DNA from: Collybia mongolica
Lineage: Eukaryota; Basidiomycota; Agaricomycetes; Agaricales; Clitocybaceae
DNA: 64,000 bases
Assembly (NCBI GenBank): GCA_013420905.1
Contig: JAAXNY010000013.1
Coordinates: 310,001-374,000, forward strand
Reading direction: 5' to 3'
A program made the translations under genes and the position numbers. Of this stretch, positions 11,651-23,110 are shown piece after piece. The notes beneath the pieces are model-generated. The model had not been told where the DNA came from and made no database searches. It was given only the letters and a program-made list of their open reading frames with translations. Within the stretch, counting starts at the first letter, position 1. Every line of letters begins with the position of its first letter.

Positions 11651-13268
11651 CAGTAGGTCAAAAAACTGTCCCAATGTTTGGTCATTTTATAATGGTTTAC
11701 TTATAACAGAGTACTGGAGATTAATATCATTCTGAGAAATATATATATGATACTACACTATATTAGCTTTGAAATGAGCCCCTACTTTCCTTATTTGAAT
11801 AAAAACTCATTTCATAACAAATTGAACAAAATAATTACTCATTGGGACAGTTTTTTGACCTACATCTCCAAAGTCTCTATTTACACAATTAATACTTGGT
11901 ATGACCACCTTTTGCCTTAATAACTGCTTGAACCCTTCTAGGCATGCTTTCTATAAGTGTCTGGCATGTTTCTGGTGGAATTCCATTCCATTCCACTACC
12001 ACCCTATCCCACAACTCATGTACTCCTTTGGGGGCTGTTGGGTATTTCTTAAGTGCCTTCTTCAACACTACCCAGAGATGTTCAATGGGGTTGATGCCAG
12101 GGGATTGTGCTGGCCAGACCATAACATCAATGTTGTTGTCTTCAAACCACTTGGTTGCCTTGTTGGATGCATGTTTGGGGTCATTGTCCTGCTGAAACAT
12201 CCTCTCTCCCTCTGGCATCTCCAGCTTTTCAAAGCTTTCCACTACTCCCCCATCCAAAATCTGGCAGTATTGGTCTGCATTCATAATCCCCTGGACCTCT
12301 GTAAGCACTCCTACTCCATTCCACCCCATACAACCCCACACCATAAGATTATTTCCTCCTCCATGTTTGACAGTAGGAGTGGTGGTTCTGTCAGAAAGTG
12401 GTTCTCCCTTCTTCTTCCAAGTATAAGTCCTTCCATCTGACCCAATCCTATTGATTTTGACCTCATCTGACCATAAGATCCTTTTCCAATCCTCCACTGT
12501 CCAGTTTTCATGGTATCTTGCCTATTGAAGACGTTGCAGTTGATGAGCCTTTTTGAGAAGAGGACATTTTCTCTTGACAACACTACAAAAGTCATTCTTT
12601 TTGAGTGCATTCCTGACTGTTTGGGGTGTGACAGGGTTGGGAAGAGTTTGATTGATGAAATGGGTGGCCTCTACAGCATTATCAAGCCTTCCAGTGGTGA
12701 TTTGTTGAATAATTGACCATTTGTCACCAGGAGAGAGCTTAGAAGGACATCCCCCCCTGTGGTTTTCCTTGTCCATATCCAGTTCCTTCTTGATTCTCCC
12801 AATGGTAGACTTTCCCAGAGTGGTTTTGGACTGGATCTGATGCAAGGTATAGCCTTCTTGAAGAAGGGAGATCACAGAAAGGCATTGGGTAGAAGATGTA
12901 GGTCTCATGGGATGATGGGGGAAGGAAAGAATGATTGTAATGATGGAAACATGTTGAATTTATATCAACATGGTCACATGACTTTGTTTATTGTTCCCAC
13001 AATACATCACATGATGCTAAAGCTTGCTGCAGTAAAGATCTTGCCAAAATTAAGCATAGGTCAAAAAACTGTCCCAATGAGTAATTATTTTGTTCAATTC
13101 GTTATGAAATGAGTTTTTATTCAAATAAGAAAAGTAAGGGCTCATTTCAAAGCTGATATGGTGTAGTATCATATATATTTTTCTCAGAATGATATTAATC
13201 CCCAGTACTCTGTTATAAGTAAATTATTATAAAATGACCAAACATTGGGACAGTTTTTTGAGCTACTG
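11651..13268 (-). mobile_element. Tc1-type DNA transposon with about 213-bp terminal repeats
   Basis: The element is flanked by TA (11649-11650 and 13269-13270), the Tc1/mariner target. Terminal inverted repeats span about 11651-11863 and 13056-13268. Each repeat carries the motif CAGTAGGTCAAAAAACTG-type at its outer tip and an inverted copy of the same motif at its inner edge, so the presumed transposase site occurs four times. One transposase gene lies between the repeats on the minus strand. Removing the element and one TA restores the LINE reading frame. Confidence 0.93.
11889..12908 (-). pseudogene. Tc1 family transposase (DD34E), one nonsense codon
   Basis: Full-length for the family (about 339 codons). 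The N-terminus has a helix-turn-helix region (QCLSVISLLQEGYTLHQIQS, then KSTIGRIKKE). The catalytic part shows WSDE, FQQDNDPKH and NPIEHLW. The second Asp (QQDN) and the Glu (PIEHLW) are separated by 34 residues, which is the Tc1 DD34E signature. A single in-frame TAG at 12522-12524 separates the DNA-binding and catalytic halves; both sides stay in the same frame and the flanking residues (ARYHENWTVEDW) fit the family. A second start (GTG at 12497) is unlikely to be used. The copy is nearly intact, so the insertion is probably recent. Confidence 0.88.
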
Positions 13269-16200
13269 TACAATGTGGCTCTGCGCGGCTTGGTCCTTGA
13301 CCTTGTGTTTGTCCCAGCATTCTGGGGATACACAGCTGACCTGACGATAGGTGAGAAGGGTGAACCGGATCACTTCCCTCTACTCCTAGACATCCCCCTC
13401 AGGGTCGAATTCCCTGAAGGGAAGATGTCAATTAAAATCAACTCCAAAGAAGAAGCCGCTTTCCTTGTGGAAGTGTGTATACTTCTTGGGCTCATCCAAA
13501 TCCCTGACATCATGTCAGCGGAACAAACTCAACTAGTTGCTCAGGCAATAGCTAAGGGCTTTGAAACGGTGTGGTCCCATCACACTAAGACTAACTGGGC
13601 TTGTGCCTGGTCTAAGTCTTGGTGGGATTCGGACTGCGCCCGGACAAGGTCTGAGGCCATGAGTTCTGATCTCCCAGAGGACTGGAAGGCCTTCAAGGCC
13701 GCCACGTGTAAAGCAAAACAAAAGCACTTCGACGAGCGCATCAACAAAATTGCTAATACTAACCTCAGACCATGGGATCTCATGGACTGAGTGGGCCCAT
13801 GCAAGACACCCCCGGTTGAGGCCATCCTGTACCAAGGCGTGCCATGCAACACCACAGAGTTGCTATGGAACGCACTGCACTCCACCTTCAACTCAGCTGT
13901 CAATAGGCCAATCGACCTTGACAAGCTGGGTAACGCTTGGACCTCACCCACAACTCGGGTGTGGGTCCCCTACTCTGCTGCTGAGCTGTTGGATGCCTTA
14001 TCAGGCACTTCAAATTGATCCGCCCCTGGGCCAGATCACATCTCGTGGCATCACCTTAAATGGATCACCCAAGATGATCAGTGTGGCAAACTACTTTTGT
14101 GGCTTGCAAACGCTTGTCTATTGTCAGGCCATTGGCCCGCCGAGTTTAAAGCATCCATTATGGTGGTCATACCCAAGCCTGGTAAACCATTGTATGACAC
14201 CCCCAAGTTGTTTCGCCCAATAGTTCTCTTGAACATGCTGGGCAAACTGCTAGAGAAAATGCTGTCCACCAGGATGCAGTTTGAAGCTGCTCAACACGGT
14301 GAACTCCACCCCAATCAGTTCAGAGGAGTCCGTCAGAACTCCACTGAAGATGCTGGTTGTTTCCTCACACACATTGTCCGCTCTGGATGGCATGCCAAAC
14401 TCAAGACTAGCATTGTTGCCTTCGACCTTGCTCAGTTCTTCCCATCCATAAACCATGAGGTCCTCCTACACATCCTTGAGAGACAGGGATTCGCACCAGA
14501 AGTGGTTGCGTTCTTCAGGTCATACCTTGTTGATCATCATGCTAGATACGCGTGGGATGACAAACTGTCCCCGCTCTTCCTGTCCAGTGTTGGTCTGGGA
14601 CAGGGCTCTGCCATGTCCCCCATCCTCTCTGCTCTATGCCTTGCACCCCTCCTCAAGGAGTTTGAACGGAGGGTTCGCATAGCTTCGCTAATTTCCTACG
14701 TGGATGACAGCACCATTATAGTGCAGTTGGACACATTTGAACAGAACCTTGTTAAGCTCAAGGGAGCTTACAAAGTCGTATTCAAGCTCACCCAGGCAAT
14801 GGGTTTGGTTCTCAAACACAGCAAGTCTGAGGGATTCCACTTCTCTCAAAAACACGGCGATATCAACCCTGACATCGACCTTGGCTATGCCCCATATACT
14901 GGGGACACCCCCCTCCGCCCTGGCACCATTTGGCACTACCTCGGGTTCTTCTTTGACCACCCCCTCACATTCAGAGAGCACGTCAAGCGATACACAAACA
15001 AAGCCCTCACCTCTGTGAAGGCTATGCTCTCCCTTGGCAACTCCGTGCGCGGGCTTAGGCCCAAGCACAAGTGAATGCTCTACCGTGCCTGTGTTCTCCC
15101 CATCGCTACATATGGGAGCAGGCTCTGGATGTATGAGGGGGCCCACATGGCAGGCCCTCTCAACAACCTCCGGAAAATGCAAAGGCGTGCTTGCCTTTGG
15201 ATCACCAGCGCCTTCAAGACATCCCCAAACAGGGCTGGTGAGACCCTTGCAGGCATCCCCCCTATCCACCTTCATGTTAAGAAGTTGGTGGAAAGGAGTC
15301 ATGTCTGCTCCCACACGCTTCAGGCCTCACACGCCTTTTGTTGCCTCATTGACAGGAACCACAAATTCTCTGTCGAGACCCTCAATGCCTGCAACCCAAG
15401 CTGTAGGCTTGGGAAACTTGTATCACCTGTCGTAGAGGCCTGGGCTAACCTTGGCCTCTCTTCCCTGGATCTGGACCCCGTCCACCCACTCAAACAACTG
15501 GGCATGCACCCCAGGGACCTGTTCCCTGATCGCATAGTCTATGATATTGTCACCCCCCCACCTAAGGGCAGTGATCACCGCAAGGATTTCATGAAAGACC
15601 ACATCACATCACTGAAGAGCGCAATCGATGAGGCCTCTCACTCCCCATGGAGCATCTGCATCATCACTGATGCATCCACTCCCCCTCCTCCCATGCAGTC
15701 AGTTGCAGTCTACTGCGTATGGCATGCCGGGGACCTATATGAGGACTGGTATGCCACTGGCCTCTCTACGTCTGATGACGCTGAGCTGCGAGCAATCGCG
15801 GAAGGCATCCGACAGGCAGCTGACATTGGACTAGAAGACACTCATGATGTCCACATCTTCTCCAACTCCACCAACGCCCTCAGGCGTTCCCTTGACACGT
15901 CTCATCACTCAGGTCAAGCGTCTGCCCTCAAGGTGTGCGAGGTACTGCTGCCTTGGCTGCAGCTCTGCGCCATCCACAAGATACACCTCCACCACATTAC
16001 AAATGGAGTGGAGATTGAAGACCACCAACTGGCACACATCAGCGCCGTCTCGACTCGCATCGAGGCAGGTGGAGTTCCAGTTATATCTGCTGACTTTGCA
16101 CAATGCAAAGCAGTCACATGCATGCTTGACGGCTGGAAGTCCCTCTTCCAGTCCAAGAAGTACATTGGCTCCAATTTCCTGACGCTCTATGCAAAAAAGG

Positions 16201-16608
16201 ACACCCCGCTCACCCCGACCCATGTAAACAATGGGCCGTGGATGCGCAAGACTGGTCACAGCCATGCTTTGACCACCCGCATGGTGCGATGCATCACCGG
16301 ACACACTCCAATTGGGGCATTCCGATCACAATTCTTCAAGGAAGAATCTGTCTCCTGTAGGTGCGGTGCTCCCCTGGAAACTGTACAACACATCCTATAC
16401 AACTGTCCGCAACATGGACGGGAAGACAAGCCCGGCCGCCAGCTGCGCTATGCATGGCTGGTTGACTTCCTCTCGGAGAACAAAAGCGCTTTTGCGTTCA
16501 ATGTTCCCTAGTCCTAAACAGGCTAGGGGCAGTACTCAGTGTTCTAAGTGACGGCTATAGGGTGCTCCCTGCCCAAACATGCAAACCTGGATAAACGGTG
16601 GACTCGAA

Positions 16609-17990
16609 GATGAGCCCATCTTATAGCTTGATATGTGTTGCAGAGTGTGAGTGGCCATACTTCTCTGTATCCATGAGTCCAGCTTATGGCTTGATATGTG
16701 CTGCAGTATGTGAGTGGCTGTGTTTCTCTGTATCCATGAGCCCATCTTGATTTGTGAGCCCATCTCAATCTCATGGCTTGATATGTGCTGCAGTGTGTGA
16801 GTGGCTGTACTCCTCTGTGTCCATGAGCCTCATCTCATGGCTTGATATGTGCTGCAGTTTGTAAGTGGCTGTTGTCTCTCTGTATCCATGAGCCCATCTT
16901 ATAGTTTGATATGTGCTGCAGGATGTGAGTGGCAGTGCTTCTCCCTATTTATGAGCCCATCTCATGGCTTGATGTGTGTTGCAGTATGTAAGTGGCTGTG
17001 TTTCTCTGTATCCATGAGCCAATCTTGATTTGTACTTTTTTTCTTTTTTTTTTTTCAACATTTTATATAGCAATTGTACCTAATACATGCGTTGCTCACT
17101 TCGCAAAGTAATTATGGGATGAAGGGTGGAGGGGACGAAAGACAAAGCGCCGTCAAGCTGAGGTGTCCCAGGGTGGCCGAAGTCACGCCAGGAGTGTCAC
17201 GGGTCAAAGACCCATTTTATGCAGACCAGTAAGGGTCAAGCTACGCCAGGGGGTTGGCCCCCCGCCACAGTGCACCGCAGCAGGAAGTGGATCAATTCCA
17301 CTGATTATCATGGTCCGGAAGAAACGCGAGGCATACCTCATAACACGAATCCACCTAACACGGTGTACCGCCCCTAGTCTGAGTTGGACTAAGGAACATC
17401 AAATGCAAACACAGTCTCGTTCGCTTCAAGGAAATCCAGCAGCCACTTGTACAGCAGCTGTTGTTTCGGGGGTGTTTCCCATGTGTGAGACGGGCAGTGG
17501 CGAAGTACGTGTGGCACAGATTCCATAGGGAATCTGCACCTACAGGCTGTGGGCTCTTCGGGGAAGAACCGAGATCAGAATGTCCCTATGGGGGCATGTC
17601 CAGTTACGCAGCGTGTTAAGCGTGCGGTGAGACCAATCTTGATTTGTACTGCAGGATATGAGTGGCTGCATTTCTCTTGATCTATGAGCCAACCTTATCT
17701 CTTGATATGTGCTACAGCATGTGAGTAGCTATGCTTCTCTGTATTTGTATTTATGGGCCCATCTCATGGCTTGATATGTGCTGCAGTATGTGAGTGGCTG
17801 TGCTCCTCTATATTCATGAACCCATCTCATGGCTTGATATGTGCTGCAGGATGTGAGTGGCTGTGCTTCTCTGTATCCACAAGTCCATCTCAGGGCTTGA
17901 TGTATTATTCTTTAGTAGATGTTGTCTCTCTGTATTTATAAGCCCATCGCATGACTTGATGTATGCTATAGAGAGTGAGTGGCCATGATT
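16609..17990. repeat. 63-bp minisatellite, interrupted by a LINE
   Basis: Tandem, imperfect units of about 63 bp read GAGCCCATCTCATGGCTTGA followed by TATGTGCTGCAGTATGTGAG and TGGCTGTGCTTCTCTGTATC plus CAT. Roughly six to seven units occur before 17018 and four to five after 17650, with the LINE at 17036-17632 between them. The unit is 21 codons long, so stretches stay open on both strands (minus strand gives ATHILQHISSH-type repeats). No start, splice or other gene signals support translation. Confidence 0.85.
17036..17632 (-). mobile_element. 5'-truncated LINE insertion with long target duplication
   Basis: On the minus strand it ends in a poly(A) tract (poly-T on the plus strand, 17036-17056). 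It is flanked by a 17-bp duplication CCAATCTTGATTTGTAC (17019-17035 and 17633-17649). It encodes only the C-terminal tail of a pol protein related to the one at 8.5-16.6 kb: ESVPHVLRHCPSH, then EANETVFAFDVP and a TAG at 17389-17391. The larger element ends in SENKSAFAFNVP and has a similar post-stop sequence, so the two are related families. The target is the minisatellite. Confidence 0.9.
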
Positions 17991-18218
17991 CTGGTCTTTG
18001 TGCTTTTCTACAATTCTAATCATTATTTATCAATTATAGACAGTGTCAAGGGTTGGAGTCACTCAGTCCTTAGCAAACTTGGTTTGTTCTACCAGTCCCC
18101 AAATCTTTCCAACTAGTTCCATATCTTAATGCCTGTCAATAGCTTGAACATCTCTCACATCCTCTTGATATACAACCAAGCAATTATCCATGTGGTTTGT
18201 CATCCTTTTACTCCCCAG

Positions 18219-18635
18219 CTTTGAAGAAATCTTATAATCTTCCAGCCTTTTCCATTATTGCAGAACACCTCACTGTACTTTGTCAAGAACAGAATTTCTC
18301 TTCTGAAACTGTTTCTGCTACCATTCACTTGTACCAACAGTCTGTACAGTGTGGCAGAGTTACAGAGGCAGTTCAAAAGGCATTTTCTGAATACCAAATG
18401 GACATATCTACTTCACCATCTATACCTGCTTCTTCAAGGAAGAAGTCCAAGTTCAAATCTTTCATTTCAAAAAGGTATGGTACATTTCTTCCAACATTAG
18501 CTTAAACTTATTTTTTATAGTCAAAAACAGAAAGCCAAGGATAAGGAGATTGCTGCCTACAATAGAGAAATTGAAGCCAGAAAAAAATTCCAAGACACAC
18601 TTTTTGAAATCATCTGGGCCAATCGATTGGGTTAG
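18219..18635 (+). CDS. Unrecognised two-exon coding fragment
   Basis: An exon appears to start after an acceptor (CCCCAG, ending 18218) and run to 18474. An intron (18475-18520, GTATGG..TTATAG) then joins in frame to 18521-18635, ending in TAG. The product end is lysine-rich and helical (AKDKEIAAYNREIEARKK, then FEIIWANRLG). Preservation of frame across the intron supports a once-real gene. The 5' exons are missing or unrecognised and the neighbourhood is repeats, so it may be a relic. Confidence 0.4.
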
Positions 18636-19936
18636 CTTGTTGTTACATTTTCATACTTTTTTTTTTCCAGCTAATCCATTTGTTTTTCATTAACAGACAA
18701 GTAAACTCTGGAGAAGAATTTTTGCTGTGGAATATTGATTGAAGAATATATACTTGATTGGTTATCAGAACAGAAATCTCAATTGTATCATTGTATTCCC
18801 AAGATTACAGGAGTCACGATATCAATCATATGACGGTACTGTTCATTCTGTTCCGAAAGAAAACTAGCTTGGATGAGAAATTAGTCTTGCAAGCGGGTGT
18901 GATCACATTAGATGTAAATATGTGTCCTCACGTCGTCTGTACAGGAAGGCAAGTCTGAGGGTCTGCTTAGATTCCTCTTCGACCACCTTGCCAAAGGTTT
19001 GGATTTTTAGATCGGGGCTACGTACCTCCGAGGCAATGTTGTGGGTCGGGTAAAGTTTGCTTAAAATGTTTTAATCTATTCGCTGTATTTCTGTGAGCAG
19101 GGCTACCGCGTTATCGCTGGTAGGCGGTATACAATGAGACTCACGCCACAAGCGGAGGTCCCGATTCCCGTTTCTTATTCTTGAGATTCTACGCATGTAA
19201 ATGAGGTGGCTATTTTAGAATTAGGTTACCTGGTACTCGGAGCCGTCCACGGAGGAAGGTGATGCGGTTGGTGTATCCGTCCTGCAATTTCCACATGTAC
19301 ACGCATGTGTCGTTACTTTCGCGGCCTTAGGTGCCATATCGATGAACCCCTCTTCCGACCAGGGGCAGAGAATCATACTAATGCCGTTCCTTCAGAATCC
19401 CCCTGCCCCAAAATGTCTGAATGGGGTCTCTGTTATAGCGCTGAATTCATGTGTCAAACGGCTATTTCCCCGATGCGGGTTGATATTGACGGTATTTTGG
19501 GGATATAGAGGTCACAGATAGGTATACTCAACTGATTTGATGGTGCGATACCACGAGGAAGTTCTTATTGCGGCTTCGTCCAGTTTTCGGGAAGTCCTGG
19601 GGATTCGATTTCGGGTTATCTTCAAACTGGTTCGGCTGTGTCAGTGAGTGCATCAGATAAACGTACATCCCTTCATTGCATTTCCCTTCCCTGGATGAGA
19701 TACGATAGGGTAGGCTATCAGTATGATGGGAACACGTACAAGTAAAAGCCACCACGCATCTCGATGCATCCAAAGGTGACTCGGGTTGCCACGCTCCCTT
19801 CAACCACGCGCCACCGGCTCGGATGTGGCCGAAACTCCGCCCCACGCCAAAAATTCCGGTTCATCGCGCTTTGGAATCGCATCCGCCGTTTTTTCCCAAA
19901 TCTACCTCACCCATCCACCGCCTATTCCACGCTAAA
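18636..19936. other. No gene recognised; NAP1 upstream region
   Basis: No coding exon is supported. The last 150-200 bp (about 19750-19936) become GC-richer and presumably hold the NAP1 promoter and 5' leader. No clear TATA box. Confidence 0.4.
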
Positions 19937-21439
19937 ATGCCGTCTAACGTCCCGATTTCTGGTTCGAACAATATAACGGCACCCACCCCTCAAAATACGC
20001 CGCTAAACCAAGCGCCCATCTCGCTGGGCCTTTCACGCCCAACCGTACCAGATATCAATGAAGATAACGAGCAGGACGATGCGGAAGGCGCTGATCCAGA
20101 GCTCAGTGGCTTCCAGCAACAGATGCTGGGTATGGTTCACGGGAAACTCGCTGATTTGGTTGGCAAAAGCTCAGGGTATATCGAGAGCCTACCCATCGAA
20201 GTCAAGCTCAGCGTTGAGGCGCTCAAAGGCGTCCAAGTGAAGCAGAACGACCTCCAAAATAAGTATAAGCGCGAGTGTCTCGAACTAGAGAAAAAGGTGC
20301 GCAGCGATCATATCTAGTTTTAACCCAATCTTTATCATTTCATTCTTGCAGTACCTGGAGCTACAGAAACCTTTGTATGAGCGTAGGCATGCGATCATCA
20401 CCGGCTCCGCGAAGCCCACTACGGAGGAGATCCAAGCAGGCGAACAGTATTCTATCAAAGACGATGATGAGTACACTCCATTGCCGAAAGACACCCCGCC
20501 GTCCGCGAGTGGCATTCCTGAGTTCTGGCTCACGGCGCTCCGCAACCATGTCGGGCTTTCGGACCTCATCACCGATCGCGATGCTGGTGCACTCAAGCAT
20601 CTACTTGATATCCAGATCGCCTACCTTGACGACACTGCTGAGGAGTCCAAGCCAGGGTTCAAGCTCATCTTTATCTTCAGCCCAAACGAGTACTTCGAGA
20701 ACGATGTGCTCGAGAAAACGTACGTGTATCAGGAGGAAGTCGGCTATTCTGGTGATTTCGTGTATGATCGCGCCATCGGTACCGAAATCAAGTGGAAAGA
20801 AGATAAGGATCTCACCAAGGAATTCGAGATCAAGAAACAACGTAATAAGAGTGCGTTTGGCGACTTATCTCTTTTGATTTTCTTATCTCACATATATACA
20901 TGGGTAGACACGAACCGTACGCGTCTCGTTCGCAAGGCAAAGCCAACAGAGTCGTTCTTTAACTTCTTCAATCCACCTGTCCCACCGGCGGAAGATGCTG
21001 TTGATAATGGCGATATCGACGACGAGGAGCTGGAAGAAATCGAGGAGAAGCTCGAGATAGACTACCAAATTGGTGAGGACCTGAAAGAGAAGGTATGATG
21101 ACGTATTTTCATACATCAATTTGTGGAGCTAACACTTCTTCGATCCTGCTAGATCATTCCCCGCGCGGTGGACTATTTCACTGGAAAAGCCCTCGAGTAC
21201 GAAGTGATGGACGAGGACGAGGACGATTTCGACGATCTTGACGAAGACGATGAGGATGAGAACCAGTTCGAGGATGTGAGCCCTCTGCTTTTAGTCCCTG
21301 CTAAACATTCACTTATTGATAGTCCTAGGATTCCGAATCAGATGTCGAGCTCCCCGCTCGCCGCCGCGGACCACCAAAAGGTCGCGGTGGTGCGGCCGCG
21401 GGATCCAACACAAATCCAGAGGAGTGCAAGACCCAGTAA
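19937..21439 (+). CDS. NAP1: Nucleosome assembly protein 1 (histone chaperone)
   Basis: Five exons: 19937-20296, 20352-20850, 20908-21092, 21153-21275 and 21329-21439, giving 425 residues, close to the family norm. NAP1 binds H2A-H2B dimers, shuttles them into the nucleus and helps nucleosome assembly. The NAP fold is evident: a long N-terminal helix (KGVQVKQNDLQNKYKREC), the core (GIPEFWLTALRNHVGLSDLI, KLIFIFSPNEYFEN, FNFFNPP) and the acidic C-terminus rich in D and E (about residues 365-390). It ends with RGG-like basic residues and NPEECKTQ, the usual fungal NAP1 tail. The ATG at 19937 fits the homologous start; an upstream ATG in the same frame (19823) would add a non-conserved extension. 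All exon joins keep frame. Confidence 0.96.
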
Positions 21440-23033
21440 TCGCATTGCTAATACACGCATCCTCCCACTTAAATGCGCCATCATTTACATACACACCTAC
21501 ATGCGTCAGCCTTGATCACTTAATTGCCATTTCAACATGCACGTCTTTGATCCTGCAGCTCCATCTCAGAAAAAAAATCACAACATCAAAAAGGCTTTAT
21601 ATACTGCCTTCTTCCCCTCCTCCATAAAAGATTTCTCTCATTCCGTGTACCGCGTTAAATGCCCGTGTGTCGTGTGCTTTTACCCCTGTTCCTTTATATC
21701 TATAATCCATGTCTGTCGCCCCTGTTGCTTCTGCATATTGCTACGCCTTACACTTATAGTATCTCGACATCCTTTCGCTTTCTTCTCCTTGGGGTGAATT
21801 TTGAAGATCGATAGTACGAACCACTTGCTTTCGCTAATAGTAATACTTCGTTGCAATCCAAAAAAACGAAAGCGGCACTTTTGATTATATATCTTTGTCG
21901 TCTACGATGTACCTAGTTGTTGCATCGCGTGGTCCTATGATGAGTAGCGGGTGCATTCTTCAAGGTCTTGACATAGATGTAATCAGAAAAGACGAGGCTT
22001 CTGATTTGAGCGTTACGGCGACAAATCCATAGGATATCCTTAGGGGGCGCGCGAGGGAATAAATAACAAAAATCTCCGACCTTAACTCGTCACTTGTTGT
22101 ATCCTCACGTGCCGTCGCGATGGAGACCACATGGTCAGGGCAGATTGCCGACGTGATCAATCTGAATCAATAAACCATTACAAGCCACACAGCCACTTAC
22201 AATGAACACCATGAAAGCACGCTTGAACGCCGTGCTCCCCTGACCCCACCTTTCCTTCTTCACCTCATCTCCTTACTTGTCTAACCCGTCCTGGTCTTCG
22301 CGCAAGATAATAAAAAGTACTCTGTAACGAGCTTGGAAACGGGTGCCGCTTCATGGACTTTGCTTTTGGGATATATGAAGCCGCACAATTTCAATCATCA
22401 CCCCTTCCGTCAAAATCACCTTTGTACTGCGTCTTATGATCTCTTATTTCGCAAAATGAGATCCGGAGTTTGGCTTCGAGTGTGCCTCGCATCTGGTTTT
22501 GCTCGGCTTTAACGTTACTTGTCGATCATTTGGACTTAGGTTCCGTAGACGGGGACAATTCGGAAAATGCGCCTTCGTCTTATCTGTATCCCCTCACCAC
22601 GGGGGCGGAAGCTTTGATACCTGGAGAAAACTGGGTCATGTGTCATGCGGCCCGTGTGCGATTGGGGCGAGCCGCGCTGTGCCGTCGATGGCGTGTTCGT
22701 ATGGCATACTGGATCACAAGAGCTCTGAGGTTCATGTTCCGTGGTCCTGTTAGTAAAGGCACGACGAAGACGACTTTGCTCGATCGTCCTTGATAGTAAC
22801 AAGGATTCCAAGACGCGCAGAGAGCTTCTGAACCACATCATTGCGTTCAACATGGGACGGGCCTTGGCTTGCTTGGCATATTGAACTTGGCTCTCCCAGC
22901 CATGAGGGTTTGAATAGATCATTCTCAAATCCTATCACGAAACTTGGCGTAATGGGTCACCGTATACTCATTCTCTGTCAACCGTTCAATCTTTCCGCAT
23001 GGTACCCTGGGCGGCCGCATTCGCGTCGAAGGT
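21440..23033. other. Intergenic; carboxypeptidase promoter region
   Basis: No coding exon is supported. From about 22580 onward the sequence is recognisably similar to 25590-25786 plus 26424-26690 upstream of the carboxypeptidase pseudogene (shared GGCGGAAGC, CATGTCATGCGG and CCATGAGG.TTTGAATAGAT words), so the promoter was duplicated with the gene. Confidence 0.5.
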
Positions 23034-23040
23034 TATAAAT
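23034..23040 (+). promoter_or_regulatory. TATA box of the M14 carboxypeptidase gene
   Basis: TATAAAT lies 71 bp upstream of the ATG, a normal distance in fungi. The decayed duplicate keeps a TATAAAG at the corresponding place (about 26634). Confidence 0.6.
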
Positions 23041-23110
23041 TGTAGGGTTATTCTTAACATATTCTTGAACCCAAGCCGTCCCGGACTTGACCCCCAACAC
23101 ATCCCAAACC

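Larger units (their letters stand above)
11037..16511 (+). pseudogene. LINE ORF2 (endonuclease - reverse transcriptase - RNase H), interrupted
   Basis: One reading frame runs from the ATG at 11037 to the TAG at 16511. It is broken only by four TGA codons (11394, 13788, 14016 and 15072) and by the Tc1 insertion, whose length plus the duplicated TA is 1620 bp, a multiple of three. Domains in order are AP-endonuclease (LFLQELP, GGDFNCPSAHWD, GEPDH), reverse transcriptase (SAPGPD, AFDLAQFFPSINH, LGQGSAMSP, SYVDD at about 14695-14709), RNase H (TDAS, DDAELRAIAEGI, FSNSTNA) and a C-terminal CRCGAP..HILYNCP knuckle. The third RNase H acidic residue, D in the relative at 28.7-30.5 kb (FLDSVNA), is N here. 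The protein cannot be made in one piece under the standard code. Confidence 0.85.
8467..16608 (+). mobile_element. Near full-length non-LTR retrotransposon (LINE) with gag and pol, split by Tc1
   Basis: The element has a tRNA-like 5' segment, a 5' leader of about 0.8 kb, a gag-like ORF1 with CCHC knuckles (9288-11018), an ORF2 with AP-endonuclease, reverse transcriptase, RNase H and a C-terminal Cys/His motif (11037-16511), and a short 3' tail. This layout matches the RNase H-bearing LINE groups known in fungi (Tad1/I-like). Both ORFs carry inactivating changes and a 1618-bp Tc1 copy sits in ORF2. I see no poly(A) tail and no target duplication, so the 3' border (about 16608, where the minisatellite starts) is approximate. 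Two further relatives, both 5'-truncated and inverted, lie at 17036 and 28701. Confidence 0.85.

Noticed and set aside
17753..17941. A cysteine- and tryptophan-rich small protein encoded by the minisatellite
   Set aside because: The frame is open only because the unit length is a multiple of three; no start context, signal or splice support, and the other strand is equally open.
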